Assembly (NCBI RefSeq): GCF_900098925.1
Contig: NZ_LT622356.1
Coordinates: forward strand, 50,040-114,039
DNA: 64,000 nt
Reading direction: 5' to 3'
DNA from: Bacillus massiliglaciei
GTDB lineage: Bacteria > Bacillota > Bacilli > Bacillales > DSM-1321
Part shown: positions 33,707-42,185 of the stretch, piece by piece
Position numbering within the stretch: position 1 is the stretch's first letter
Layout: every line of letters begins with the position of its first letter
Notes under the pieces: model-generated
The model's input: only the letters and a program-made list of their open reading frames with translations
Told to the model about the DNA's origin: nothing
Databases searched by the model: none
Translations under genes and position numbers: made by a program

Positions 33707-34375
33707 TTATTCATTTATTAACGTTTTTAATGAACATGAAAAATATTTATTCGAAACAGTTTTGATTACTTCATCCGTTTTTAATACATCCGCATATTTT
33801 TGGCGTAGATCAAATAGACTTTGTTCATGAGATGCCGCTGAACGATCACCTACAGCATCTTCAACTACAATCGGCCTGTATCCATATTGCAAGGCGTCTA
33901 CAGCTGTAGCACGCACACAGCCACATGTAGTACATCCAACTATTATGACAGTATCAATATTATTTGCATTGAGGCGTGCTATTAAATCTGTTCCAAAAAA
34001 AGCAGAGGCATATTTCTTAATAAGCAGGCCGTCACCCAATCGAAAATCTAATCGAGGATCGAGATCAACAGCATCTGTACCAGCCTTTAATGTTTTTAAT
34101 CCCTCCATTTTTTTGTACCATATTCCTGAATCAGCAAATGTGTCATCATCATAAGAAATAGTGGTAAAGAATACCGGAAGGTCCATGGCATGCATAGTTT
34201 TCAAAACCTTATTTACCTTTTCAATTTGAAATGTTAAATCAGAACCCATAGGCATGCTCGGATCTGTGAACCCTTGGATCATATCTACTACTATCAAACC
34301 TGGTTTCTGGCCGAACCCTAATAATTTTCCAAATCCTCTTTCTTCAAAGAAAACCTCATCAGCTTTACCTTGCAC
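33707..34375 (-). CDS. nicF: Maleamate amidohydrolase
   Basis: 222 residues, isochorismatase/cysteine-hydrolase fold with the full triad: Asp31 in LIVVDMIQGFTDP, Lys121 in LLIKKYASAFFGTDL, Cys153 in GCTTCGCVRATAVDALQ. Other family marks are GIWYKKMEGLKTLKAGTDAV and VVEDAVGDRSAASHEQSLFD. It hydrolyses maleamate to maleate and ammonia, the step after NicD. Located between the flavin reductase and ribF-like genes. A catalytically dead relative of this protein forms the sensor half of the regulator at 37.7-38.4 kb. Confidence 0.88.
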   Translation of the reverse strand: MQGKADEVFFEERGFGKLLGFGQKPGLIVVDMIQGFTDPSMPMGSDLTFQIEKVNKVLKTMHAMDLPVFFTTISYDDDTFADSGIWYKKMEGLKTLKAGTDAVDLDPRLDFRLGDGLLIKKYASAFFGTDLIARLNANNIDTVIIVGCTTCGCVRATAVDALQYGYRPIVVEDAVGDRSAASHEQSLFDLRQKYADVLKTDEVIKTVSNKYFSCSLKTLINE

Positions 34376-34442
34376 TACTATAACTCCCCCTTAACTTCCA
34401 AGATTGGAGTACAGCCAATCTTGGAAGCCGCTCATTTGTTTT

Positions 34443-34931
34443 TTAGCTCTTTACACCAGTACTAAACTCACCAAACTGTCTATTAAAGTGCAGTAGTGGA
34501 GATTTCGATTCACCTAGTTCTACATGTTCAACCAGCCCAATAAAAATAGTATGATCACCCGCCACCACTATATTTTCAACTTTACAATGAATATTTGCTA
34601 ATGCATTTTTGACTTCATAATGAATGTTATCTTTGCTTTCTGCAAAATCCTCAAAAAACTTTGGTACCCCTGCTCTAGAGCCTGATATTGCTACTTCAGC
34701 TTGGTCCTCTGCCAGTACACTTACGCTAAAACGATTATTATGAACAATGGCTTGAGTGCTGGCCGCTTTAGTTGCCAGGCTTACTAAAATAAGAGGAGGC
34801 TCCATGGATATTGAACAGCATGCACTTACGGTTAATCCCCAAGGCCGCCCTTCTATCTCTGTCATTACAATTGTTACACCGGTAGCCAGCCGGCCCATCG
34901 ATTCAAGGAATCTATCTTTGACTTCATTCAT
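34443..34931 (-). CDS. Flavin reductase component (HpaC-like)
   Basis: 162 residues from MNEVKDRFLESMGRLATGVT, with GGAGGGG before the ATG. An upstream in-frame extension lies inside nicE and is rejected. Split-barrel flavin reductase: RLATGVTIVMTE, GLTVSACCSISMEPPLILVS (flavin-binding TVSAxxSxSxxPPL), HTIFIGLVEHVE and PLLHFNRQFGEF. It reduces FAD or FMN with NAD(P)H and hands the reduced flavin to a partner oxygenase, here the HpaB-type protein one gene upstream. It overlaps the nicE stop by eight bases. Confidence 0.88.
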   Translation of the reverse strand: MNEVKDRFLESMGRLATGVTIVMTEIEGRPWGLTVSACCSISMEPPLILVSLATKAASTQAIVHNNRFSVSVLAEDQAEVAISGSRAGVPKFFEDFAESKDNIHYEVKNALANIHCKVENIVVAGDHTIFIGLVEHVELGESKSPLLHFNRQFGEFSTGVKS

Positions 34932-35721
34932 TATAATTCCCCTCCTGACCAGGAACTTCTTTGGACACCATATCTCCTGACAATAATTTCCCTGCATTAG
35001 GTACATAAGGGTTTAAGTTAAGCGCTTTAAGAATGTTATAAACTGTTGCGCCAGCAGCTGAAAGCACCGGTTTCCCTATTTCATTTTCAACCTGCTGAAT
35101 AGCTTCTAATGAGGGCATCTGAACGCAAGCAGATAATACAACAGCATCGGCTTGGCTAACATCTAAATTTTTAGCAATCTCGACCAAACGCATAGGATCT
35201 TGACGTCCAACTTCCAAATTATCCGCGATTTCCAAGCTAATAGAATCTGTCACTTGTATATCACTAGCCTCTATATAGTCAATGACTTGATTCGTTAGCG
35301 GCTTCATATAAGGTGTAATCATTGCGATTCTTTTTGCTCCTAATGTTTTAATTCCCTCTACAAGAGCACCTGCGCTGCTGATAACTGGAGTTGGTGCCCC
35401 GTTTTGTTTAGTCGCTCTGAATAGGCGTTGCTCTGATTTCATATGATACCCAGGCCCTTGGCACATAATAGCAACAAGACATGCATAGGCAAGAACATCG
35501 CATCTGGCATCTGAAAGTTCTACCGCACAGCGATCACTTTCTATATCCATCGCTTTCAATTCCTCTTTTGTAACATTTTTCATTCGCATCCTGCTTGAAT
35601 GAAATGTAAACGATAATTCTGGATCGACTTGTTCTTTCTTACGAAGCATAGCCGGTATCTCTGTTTCCATTGTGGTATTTGAACTAGGTACAACGAGTCC
35701 TATTCGATAGTTTTTTTTCAA
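34924..35721 (-). CDS. nicE: Maleate cis-trans isomerase
   Basis: 265 residues, Asp/Glu racemase superfamily. RIGLVVPSSNTTMETEIPAM at the start, the first active-site Cys in LAYACLVAIMCQGPGYH and the second in VVLSACVQMPSL, plus KRIAMITPYMKPLTNQVIDY, are the maleate isomerase pattern. It converts maleate from NicF to fumarate, which enters the TCA cycle. Second gene of the unit, 44 bases after hpaB. Confidence 0.87.
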   Translation of the reverse strand: MKKNYRIGLVVPSSNTTMETEIPAMLRKKEQVDPELSFTFHSSRMRMKNVTKEELKAMDIESDRCAVELSDARCDVLAYACLVAIMCQGPGYHMKSEQRLFRATKQNGAPTPVISSAGALVEGIKTLGAKRIAMITPYMKPLTNQVIDYIEASDIQVTDSISLEIADNLEVGRQDPMRLVEIAKNLDVSQADAVVLSACVQMPSLEAIQQVENEIGKPVLSAAGATVYNILKALNLNPYVPNAGKLLSGDMVSKEVPGQEGNYNE

Positions 35722-35765
35722 ATTTCACGCCTCCTGGATAAATCTTACTTAAAGACCGTTCATAA

Positions 35766-37271
35766 CTACAAAGGAAGTCCAATCGATTTGCGAATATGGT
35801 TCATAAACGGGGCTCTGTCGTATTCATGGTACAGACGCTCGCGGAGTAATGGTGCTGGCAGGGCATTCACATTCTCGAATAGACCGATGCGTCCCGCATG
35901 GGAATCAGTGGTGATATCCCAAATAAAATTCATCAATAAGTTCTTCTGCTTCGATGTCATTTCCCGGCCAAATAGAAGCTCTTCTAACTTTCCGCCAATA
36001 AAAGGGTGATCATAGTCTTTTTCGGAGAATCTCATAACGAGGCCTTGTCCGCATAATTCTTGGAGGTGATGGATAATTTGAGGATAATGCGTGATTCCAT
36101 AGAGACGTCCGGCAGTAAGCATATTGACATCCGGCCACATGACTTCATCTTGAGTCGGTTTTGCTAACTCTTCAGAAGCTAATACATATGCTCTTAACGT
36201 TTGAGCATATTGGATGACCTCGGATACAATGGAACGAACTCCCGGGATTTTTCCTGTTCCCAGTGTATCTACTATAAGTTGAGCTGCCCCGGCATACATT
36301 TCAGCCTTGGTGGCTAAACGGGAGAGTACATGCCAGTGAGCTCCTAATACAACGCCTCCATACAATTCATTAAGTTCTGGAACTCCATAATTGAAAATTC
36401 TCCATTTTTCTACAAAGACATTATCAAAGATCAAAAAGGAATCCATTTCTTCTCCGCGTGATTTAACGGGATGATCAAAAGAAAGGGAAGGATCTGTAGA
36501 GACTGTTTCGCGGCAGACTATGTGGACGCCCGGTGCATTGATTGGAACAGAGAGCCAGAGTGATTCTTCAGCTAACAAACCCGGGCGCATTAAGTTAGAA
36601 AGGATCATTTCATTGCCTTGGGCAGAAATAGAACCTACCGCCTTCGCTCCGCTAATATAGATTCCTTCTTCTGTCTCTTTCACTACCCTCAACAGGGCAG
36701 GAGTAGAATCTCCCCCTTTGATTTTGTTTCCTAATTCTTCATCGAACAGGCGGGCACCTGCTGCGGCGGCTTTGGAACGGTCATTTTGAGGATCGACCAA
36801 TACTTCAGGTCCCATCAAATTATTTTTCTGTGCATAGTCGATATAATGAAGAACATTGTCTGCATATTCAGGTCTTTTATTGCGGAATTGGGAAAGATGA
36901 GCTGCCATGCCTACAGGCACAAGCGGCGCCAAATCGAAAGGCCGGCCAAACACCCCGAAGGTTTCCTGTGCAATATAGTCGGTTACTTCTCGTCGGCTCT
37001 TAAGATCTTCCTTTGTTCTTGGAACCATCCAGGCTTTGCTTACTCTCTCCCCCAGGTCTGGGTTGATATAAGTAAGTTTATCTTGAGTTTCCGGGCTATG
37101 CTGCGCATCAAAGATCTTAGCCATAATATTAATACCACCGCTAGTAGCCGGATGAGATGTTACATCTGGGATTAATTCTCCCTTATAGTAAACGGTTCGT
37201 TCATCCCGAAGACTTTCCTTATACATCTCACCTGTTTTCAAATACTTTGATATGACCTGAGTATTTTCCAT
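35766..37271 (-). CDS. HpaB-family FADH2-dependent hydroxylase, candidate entry enzyme for pyridine catabolism
   Basis: 501 residues, 4-hydroxyphenylacetate 3-monooxygenase oxygenase fold (HpaB N and C domains): TKEDLKSRREVTDYIAQETF, GRPFDLAP, GIYISGAKAVGSISAQGNEM, SFDHPVKSRGEEMDSFLIFD, VLGAHWHVLSRLATKAEMYA. It would use FADH2 from the HpaC-like partner to hydroxylate an aromatic ring. All other genes here process 2,5-dihydroxypyridine, so the substrate is likely a hydroxypyridine or hydroxy-pyridine-carboxylate rather than hydroxyphenylacetate. This differs from NicC, the single-component FAD enzyme of the Pseudomonas pathway. First gene after promoter P1. Substrate is inference. Confidence 0.83.
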   Translation of the reverse strand: MENTQVISKYLKTGEMYKESLRDERTVYYKGELIPDVTSHPATSGGINIMAKIFDAQHSPETQDKLTYINPDLGERVSKAWMVPRTKEDLKSRREVTDYIAQETFGVFGRPFDLAPLVPVGMAAHLSQFRNKRPEYADNVLHYIDYAQKNNLMGPEVLVDPQNDRSKAAAAGARLFDEELGNKIKGGDSTPALLRVVKETEEGIYISGAKAVGSISAQGNEMILSNLMRPGLLAEESLWLSVPINAPGVHIVCRETVSTDPSLSFDHPVKSRGEEMDSFLIFDNVFVEKWRIFNYGVPELNELYGGVVLGAHWHVLSRLATKAEMYAGAAQLIVDTLGTGKIPGVRSIVSEVIQYAQTLRAYVLASEELAKPTQDEVMWPDVNMLTAGRLYGITHYPQIIHHLQELCGQGLVMRFSEKDYDHPFIGGKLEELLFGREMTSKQKNLLMNFIWDITTDSHAGRIGLFENVNALPAPLLRERLYHEYDRAPFMNHIRKSIGLPL

Positions 37272-37366
37272 TTTTTCTCCCCCTTAATATATTTGAGTAT
37301 CCCTTTCCACTCATTAAATAGAGTTATCAAACCTATATAGTTATTTAAAAGCTACCTCCTTTCACT

Positions 37367-37434
37367 AAACTTATCAAAGCTTTCATAAATTTATTTTATC
37401 CTATCCTTAAAACAGTGTCAATATTCTGAATATT
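37367..37434 (-). promoter_or_regulatory. Pathway promoter P1 (before hpaB-nicE-hpaC-nicF-ribF)
   Basis: On the minus strand TTGACA, 17 bases, TAAAAT (37393-37421), a near-consensus sigma-A promoter. A palindrome AATATTCTGAATATT (37420-37434) overlaps the upstream edge of the -35, and a dyad AAACTT-N4-AAGCTT (37367-37382) follows the -10. The same two elements at the same spacing occur in P2 at 32.45-32.52 kb. The downstream dyad position suits a repressor. Confidence 0.78.
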
Positions 37435-37561
37435 AATTTATTTCACAAAAAAACATAAACTAATTGAACTGACCTGATAAGTCGATTATGGCTAATATAG
37501 AGCAGTAAGGTTTGTCTGTGTTTGCTCATCCTTATTTCTAAATGAACTGTTTATCCTCATG

Positions 37562-37615
37562 AAAAAACACACTCTCCTAAAAATCATATTGTTTAAATAT
37601 GATTTAGGGGGTGTG
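37562..37615 (-). terminator. Terminator of the regulator gene
   Basis: Long hairpin on the minus strand (CACAC..CCTAAATCATATTT / AATATGATTTTTAGG..GTGTG) followed by TTTTTTC. It lies about 50 bases after the regulator stop and separates it from promoter P1. Confidence 0.75.
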
Positions 37616-37662
37616 CTTCCTTGGGTCTCTCCATAGGTTTTCGATAAATTTCCTTTTAATAA

Positions 37663-38430
37663 TTATGGCTTCATACCTTTTAGAACTTTATCCAGGGTCA
37701 TTACATCTGCGTATCTTGCGTTTAAGTCTAATAACGTCGAAGTTTGTAGAGTTTTGTTGCGATCACCTACAGCCTCTTTAGGGATAATCACTCTGTAACC
37801 TTTTTGAAGGGCTTCAACCGCAGTTGCTCTTATACTTCCACTTGTTGTAGCACCAGCCAATATTATTGTATCAATTCCATGTTTTTTCAAAAAATCATCT
37901 ACCTGATTGTCATATAAGCTTGTAATATATACTGAATGATTGATCATATCATACGGATATTCACTTAATTCAGGATGAATGTTAACCCACGTACTTTCAC
38001 GGTCTAAAATCTGAAGTAACGGAAATTTCCCACTCCATAATCTAGATACTAAATTTTCTGATTTATATATGGTGATACTAAAGATAATCGGTATTTTGTG
38101 TAAAAGAGCCTCTTCTATAAGTTGTTGTGTAGCAGAAATTTGATTTTCGAGTTTAATAGATAATTGGGAAGGCGGATCAGTAAAGGCTATAGTTAAATCA
38201 CGAATTAAAACAGCAGGTTTTTTTCCAAATCCTATTTGTTCAGAAAACCCTTGGTTGGAGTAAAGCTGCTGTATATCATCTTGAATATACCTTCTTTGAC
38301 CTCCAGGAGTATATATAACCTTTAACCCATACTCTTCAATATTTCCATTCTTCTCTAACCGCCGTAATGTGCTGGGAGAAACCCCCAGTAACTTTGCAGC
38401 ATCTGATATATTTAAAAGATTCTCATACAT
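37663..38430 (-). CDS. Regulator: MerR-type helix-turn-helix fused to a catalytically dead NicF-like domain
   Basis: 255 residues from MYENLLNISDAAKLLGVSPS (ATG 38430, GAGGA upstream). Residues 1-57 are a MerR-like winged helix-turn-helix (TLRRLEKNGNIEEYGL, YTPGGQRRYIQDDIQQLY). From 61 on, GFSEQIGFGKKPAVLIRDLT, TIAFTDPP, GATTSGSIRATAVEALQKGY and AVGDRNKTLQTSTLLDLNAR run parallel to NicF (GFGKLLGFGQKPGLIVVDM, GCTTCGCVRATAVDALQYGY, AVGDRSAASHEQSLFDLRQK). Asp78 is kept, but the nucleophile Cys is Ser199 and the Lys position near 165 is Asn/His. So it should bind but not hydrolyse a maleamate-like ligand and act as a metabolite-sensing switch for P1, P2 and its own promoter. Confidence 0.85.
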   Translation of the reverse strand: MYENLLNISDAAKLLGVSPSTLRRLEKNGNIEEYGLKVIYTPGGQRRYIQDDIQQLYSNQGFSEQIGFGKKPAVLIRDLTIAFTDPPSQLSIKLENQISATQQLIEEALLHKIPIIFSITIYKSENLVSRLWSGKFPLLQILDRESTWVNIHPELSEYPYDMINHSVYITSLYDNQVDDFLKKHGIDTIILAGATTSGSIRATAVEALQKGYRVIIPKEAVGDRNKTLQTSTLLDLNARYADVMTLDKVLKGMKP

Positions 38431-38477
38431 ATTTATTCCTCTTTTCACAGAATTCAATATAAATATACAAAAAATCA

Positions 38478-38520
38478 CTAAAGTTATCCACCCATCTTAA
38501 ACTTACCATTTATTATAAGG
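38478..38520 (-). promoter_or_regulatory. Regulator's own promoter region with operator-like half-sites
   Basis: On the minus strand TATAATAAATGGTAAGTTTAAG repeats the layout of P1 and P2 (TAAAAT..GGTAAGTTTGG and ..GATAAGTTTAG), and GGATAACTTTAGTG follows. This suggests autoregulation. No good -35 is visible. Confidence 0.45.
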
Positions 38521-38539
38521 CTTTTTTATCTCCTTTATG

Positions 38540-38880
38540 AGGTAAACCAAAAGTTGGACATTTTATTAAGCAGTTAGGAAATCTTAAAACCTAGTTCATC
38601 CATTTTAATTTTGCCTTTAATCGATGCGGTTGTAATAATGGAGATATTCTTCGTAGTTCTTATTGAAATGCTCCATATTGCCGATTTTCTTAAAGCCATT
38701 CAGAAATAACCGAAAAAGTTGTCCATGACAGTTTTTGTTATCCTTTTTATGGATGCAGGTCCCTTTTTCTCCTCTCGCTTCATATTGTTTTACCAACATG
38801 TTAGGTAGAAAGTGCAGAATATTAAAAATCGTATCAATCGCGCAGAGACCTCTCTTGTAAATCCATATATTCAAGTACTC
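38540..38880 (-). mobile_element. IS3-family transposase relic at the island's right side
   Basis: Frames joined on the minus strand give VMDNFFGYF (catalytic Glu region), GNMEHFNKNYEEYLHYYN and RHRLKAKLKWMN, the C-terminal IS3 OrfB pattern. The end AATGTCCAACTTTTGG resembles the inverted repeat of the element at 29.8 kb. Frameshifts and stops make it inactive. It lies opposite in direction to the left IS3 copy, so the catabolic island is bracketed by inverted IS relics. Confidence 0.72.
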
Positions 38881-39142
38881 TCAGTTTATCCTCCACTGTA
38901 TAAAATGTATAGCGTTTTCAAATACACATCCTCCATGATATTGAGAATAGCGAATCACAAGTTTGGATTATGCGCCTTTTCTATCATGTCTCTCTGTACC
39001 TAAAAAAAGATATCTTTTTATACTTGTATTTTCTATTGTCTGGGAATAAAGCCATAAAGACAAGATTCTCGACCTTCCGTTTCCATCCTAAGCAATACAA
39101 TTTGAATTCGATTTTTTCCTGTTATTCATCCCAGCAAAAACA
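38881..39142. other. Intergenic stretch upstream of xylR
   Basis: AT-rich with no gene seen. It holds the right border of the insert and the upstream flank of the xylR promoter. Confidence 0.4.
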
Positions 39143-39175
39143 AGGTTTGTTTATCCGCCGAACAAAGTTTATAAT
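39143..39175 (+). promoter_or_regulatory. xylR promoter and XylR operator
   Basis: TTGTTT, 17 bases, TATAAT at 39147-39175, overlapped by AAGGTTTGTTTATCC...GAACAAAGTT, which resembles xyl operator half-sites (GTTTGTTTA / AACAAA). It points to autorepression and shows that the xylR end of the old divergent xyl control region is intact. Confidence 0.65.
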
Positions 39176-39244
39176 GGCTTTATTCAGAAAAACACGTCTC
39201 CGTGACTTTGGAAAAATACGTATAAGTTGAAGGTGAGAATCAGA

Positions 39245-40441
39245 GTGAATAAAACATGGAACCAGCACGTGGTGAAAGAAGGCAATAAATCCTTAGTGTT
39301 AGAAACGATTAAAAGCAAGTCCCCGATCTCGAGAGCGGAAATTGCCAATGTGACCGGCCTGAATAAAGGCACCGTCTCTTCCCTTGTCGGTGAATTATTG
39401 GAAGAACAGTTCATCACTGAATCCGGTCCCGGCGAATCAAGCGGCGGCCGCAGACCGGTCATGCTGCTGTTTAATCAGGCGGCCGGCTTTTCCATCGGCA
39501 TCGACCTTGGCGTCAATTATCTGCTCGGAGTCCTGACCGATCTCCAAGGGAATATTGTCTGTGAAAAAACAATCCAGTTCCCTCCCTTGTCCTTCGAAGA
39601 AATCGAGAACAAACTCAGCGGCATCATCGATCATCTGATGGCATCCGCCCCGCCCAGCCCATATGGAGTGGTCGGCATCGGCATCGGGGTGCCCGGAACG
39701 GTCAGCAAAGACGGCAAAGTCCTCTTGGCACCGAACCTCGGGTGGAAAAACGTCGATTTGCAGGCGAGGATGGAAGAGAAATATCAGCTGCCTGTCACGG
39801 TAGAAAATGAGGCAAATGCCGGGGCTTACGGAGAGAAACGGTTTGGGGCGGGACAGAATGCCCAGCATATCATTTATGTCAGTGTCGGCATCGGGATTGG
39901 CGTCGGCATCCTGCTGAACGGCCAGTTATATAGAGGAAACAACGGCCTGTCCGGAGAAATGGGCCATATGACAATCGACATTCACGGAGCCCAATGCCGA
40001 TGCGGCAATGTCGGCTGCTGGGAACTGTACGCCTCTGAAAAAGCGCTGCTGGAGAAGGCAGAACGCCGGGGCATCCCTTCTTCCCCAAATGAGCCTCTTT
40101 CCCTGGAGAGCTTAACCGCGCTTGCCGAAGCCGGAAACGCGGATGCCATTCTTTTGTTTGAAGAAATTGGCGGCTATTTAGGAGCCGGCATACATAATAT
40201 TATCCATATCTTCGATCCCGAGCAGGTCATCATCGGGAACCGAATGGCCTCCGCCGGGAAGTGGCTCGCCGATCCTATGAAAAAACGGCTGGAAAACCAG
40301 ACACAGTGGTCGCCATACGAAAACCTGGATATCGGTTTTTCCGAGCTGTCCACCCATTCCGCAGCTCTTGGCGTGGCCGCCTTTTCCATTCAGCATTTTT
40401 TCAGCCAGGATACCCAGAGCATCGAAATGCTGTCTAATTGA
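39245..40441 (+). CDS. xylR: ROK-family xylose repressor
   Basis: 398 residues from GTG at 39245 (VNKTWNQHVVKEGNKSLVLE, AAGGTGA upstream). Winged helix-turn-helix ISRAEIANVTGLNKGTVSSL near 30-50, then the ROK sugar-kinase-like domain with GIDLGVNYLLGVLTD, VENEANAGAYGEK, SGEMGHMTID and the zinc site CRCGNVGCWELYAS. XylR binds the xyl operator in the absence of xylose. The matching operator and xylA lie on the far side of a 10.5-kb insert. A terminator follows. Confidence 0.92.
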   Translation: MNKTWNQHVVKEGNKSLVLETIKSKSPISRAEIANVTGLNKGTVSSLVGELLEEQFITESGPGESSGGRRPVMLLFNQAAGFSIGIDLGVNYLLGVLTDLQGNIVCEKTIQFPPLSFEEIENKLSGIIDHLMASAPPSPYGVVGIGIGVPGTVSKDGKVLLAPNLGWKNVDLQARMEEKYQLPVTVENEANAGAYGEKRFGAGQNAQHIIYVSVGIGIGVGILLNGQLYRGNNGLSGEMGHMTIDIHGAQCRCGNVGCWELYASEKALLEKAERRGIPSSPNEPLSLESLTALAEAGNADAILLFEEIGGYLGAGIHNIIHIFDPEQVIIGNRMASAGKWLADPMKKRLENQTQWSPYENLDIGFSELSTHSAALGVAAFSIQHFFSQDTQSIEMLSN

Positions 40442-40448
40442 TTTCTTC

Positions 40449-40482
40449 CAGACTGCGCTAAAGTATGCGCAGTCTTTTTTAT
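40449..40482 (+). terminator. Terminator after xylR
   Basis: GACTGCGC / GCGCAGTC stem followed by TTTTTTAT. Confidence 0.85.
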
Positions 40483-40602
40483 GCTTCGACAGAGGCTGCC
40501 ATCATTCTCTCAATCTCGCAAAGATTTTCTTGCATTTTTCAGCAATTAGGAACATGATAGAGATAGAAACCTAACTTGCTTGAATTTCGCTGACAGCAAC
40601 AA

Positions 40603-40616
40603 TGTAAGCGCAATCA
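40603..40616. promoter_or_regulatory. CcpA cre-like site before the aldehyde dehydrogenase
   Basis: TGTAAGCGCAATCA fits the cre consensus except for one position. It lies 44 bases before the start codon, so catabolite control is likely. Confidence 0.6.
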
Positions 40617-40659
40617 TGCAAGTTCTGCTTTCAATTCGGATAAAAGGGGAGAAACAACA

Positions 40660-42177
40660 ATGATTTATGCGAATCCAAACACTGAAGGTGCCTTAATCCA
40701 CTTTAAGGAAAAATACGATAACTTTATCGGCGGAAAATGGGTTGCACCTGTTAACGGCCAATACTTTGATAATAAATCACCAGTAACGGGCGAAGTCTTC
40801 ACAAAAGCGGCACGGTCTTCTGCTGAAGATATCGAGCTTGCTTTAGATGCCGCCCATGCTGCAAAGGAAGCGTGGGGAAAAACTTCCGCAGCAGAGCGCG
40901 CCCTTCTATTAAATAGAATTGCAGACCGTCTTGAAGAGAATCTTGAAATGATTGCGGTTGCAGAAACTTGGGATAACGGAAAGGCCGTCCGCGAGACGCT
41001 GAATGCCGATATTCCGTTAGCAATTGACCACTTCCGTTATTTTGCCAGCACCATCCGCGCCCAGGAAGGACGCACGACCCAGCTGGATCACGATACCGTC
41101 GCTTACCACTTCCATGAGCCGCTCGGCGTGGTCGGACAGATCATTCCTTGGAACTTCCCAATCCTGATGGCTGTCTGGAAAATCGCTCCGGCCCTTGCTG
41201 CAGGCAACTGCATCGTGCTGAAACCGGCTGAACAGACTCCAGCTTCCATTATGGTCGTGATTGAGTTAATCCAGGACCTGCTTCCTGCCGGCGTTTTGAA
41301 CGTTGTCAACGGCTTTGGGGTGGAAGTCGGCAAGCCGCTTGCGACGAATAAACGCATTGCGAAAATTGCCTTCACCGGTTCAACTGCTGTCGGCCGTCAA
41401 ATCATGCAGTATGCAACGGAAAACATCATTCCGGTGACATTGGAGCTTGGCGGAAAGTCTCCTAACGTCTTCTTCGAAGATGTCATGGACAAAGACGATT
41501 CCTTCTTGGATAAAGCCATTGAAGGCCTTGTGATGTTCGCCCTGAACTCCGGCGAAGTCTGTACCTGCCCTTCCCGCGCCCTAATCCAGGAATCCATCTA
41601 CGACAAATTCATGGAACGCGCCCTGGAACGCGTCAAAGCGATTAAAATTGGAAATCCGCTTGATACAGAAGTGATGATGGGTGCCCAGGCTTCCAATGAG
41701 CAAAAGGACAAAATCCTGTCCTACATCCAGCTCGGCAAAGAAGAAGGCGCAGAATGTTTGATCGGCGGCGAAGCCAACACGATCGACGGCCTGGAAAACG
41801 GCAACTACATTAAGCCGACCGTCTTCAAAGGACATAATAAAATGAGGATTTTCCAAGAAGAAATCTTCGGGCCTGTCCTTGCGGTGACAACATTCAAAGA
41901 CTTTGATGAAGCAATGGACATCGCCAATGACACTCTTTACGGCTTAGGCGCAGGGGTCTGGTCACGCAGCGGCGACCTTGCCTACCGTGCCGGACGCGGC
42001 ATCCAGGCCGGGCGTGTCTGGACCAATACGTACCACCAGTATCCGGCAGGAGCGGCATTCGGCGGATACAAAATGTCCGGCATCGGCCGTGAAAACCATG
42101 CGATGATGCTCGAGCATTATCAGCAAACGAAATGTCTGCTTGTCAGCTATGACAAAAACCCGCAAGGATTCTTCTGA
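40660..42177 (+). CDS. Acetaldehyde-type aldehyde dehydrogenase (AcoD/ExaC group)
   Basis: 505 residues behind GGGGAG. NAD-dependent fold: [35 protein letters not shown], Glu in [12 protein letters not shown], nucleophile Cys in [25 protein letters not shown] and the long C-terminal [20 protein letters not shown] found in the acetaldehyde/chloroacetaldehyde group. It oxidises short aldehydes to acids. The adjacent DUF779 gene is the family's usual companion. A cre site upstream suggests repression by glucose. Confidence 0.88.
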   Translation: MIYANPNTEGALIHFKEKYDNFIGGKWVAPVNGQYFDNKSPVTGEVFTKAARSSAEDIELALDAAHAAKEAWGKTSAAERALLLNRIADRLEENLEMIAVAETWDNGKAVRETLNADIPLAIDHFRYFASTIRAQEGRTTQLDHDTVAYHFHEPLGVVGQIIPWNFPILMAVWKIAPALAAGNCIVLKPAEQTPASIMVVIELIQDLLPAGVLNVVNGFGVEVGKPLATNKRIAKIAFTGSTAVGRQIMQYATENIIPVTLELGGKSPNVFFEDVMDKDDSFLDKAIEGLVMFALNSGEVCTCPSRALIQESIYDKFMERALERVKAIKIGNPLDTEVMMGAQASNEQKDKILSYIQLGKEEGAECLIGGEANTIDGLENGNYIKPTVFKGHNKMRIFQEEIFGPVLAVTTFKDFDEAMDIANDTLYGLGAGVWSRSGDLAYRAGRGIQAGRVWTNTYHQYPAGAAFGGYKMSGIGRENHAMMLEHYQQTKCLLVSYDKNPQGFF

Positions 42178-42185
42178 GCCGGATC

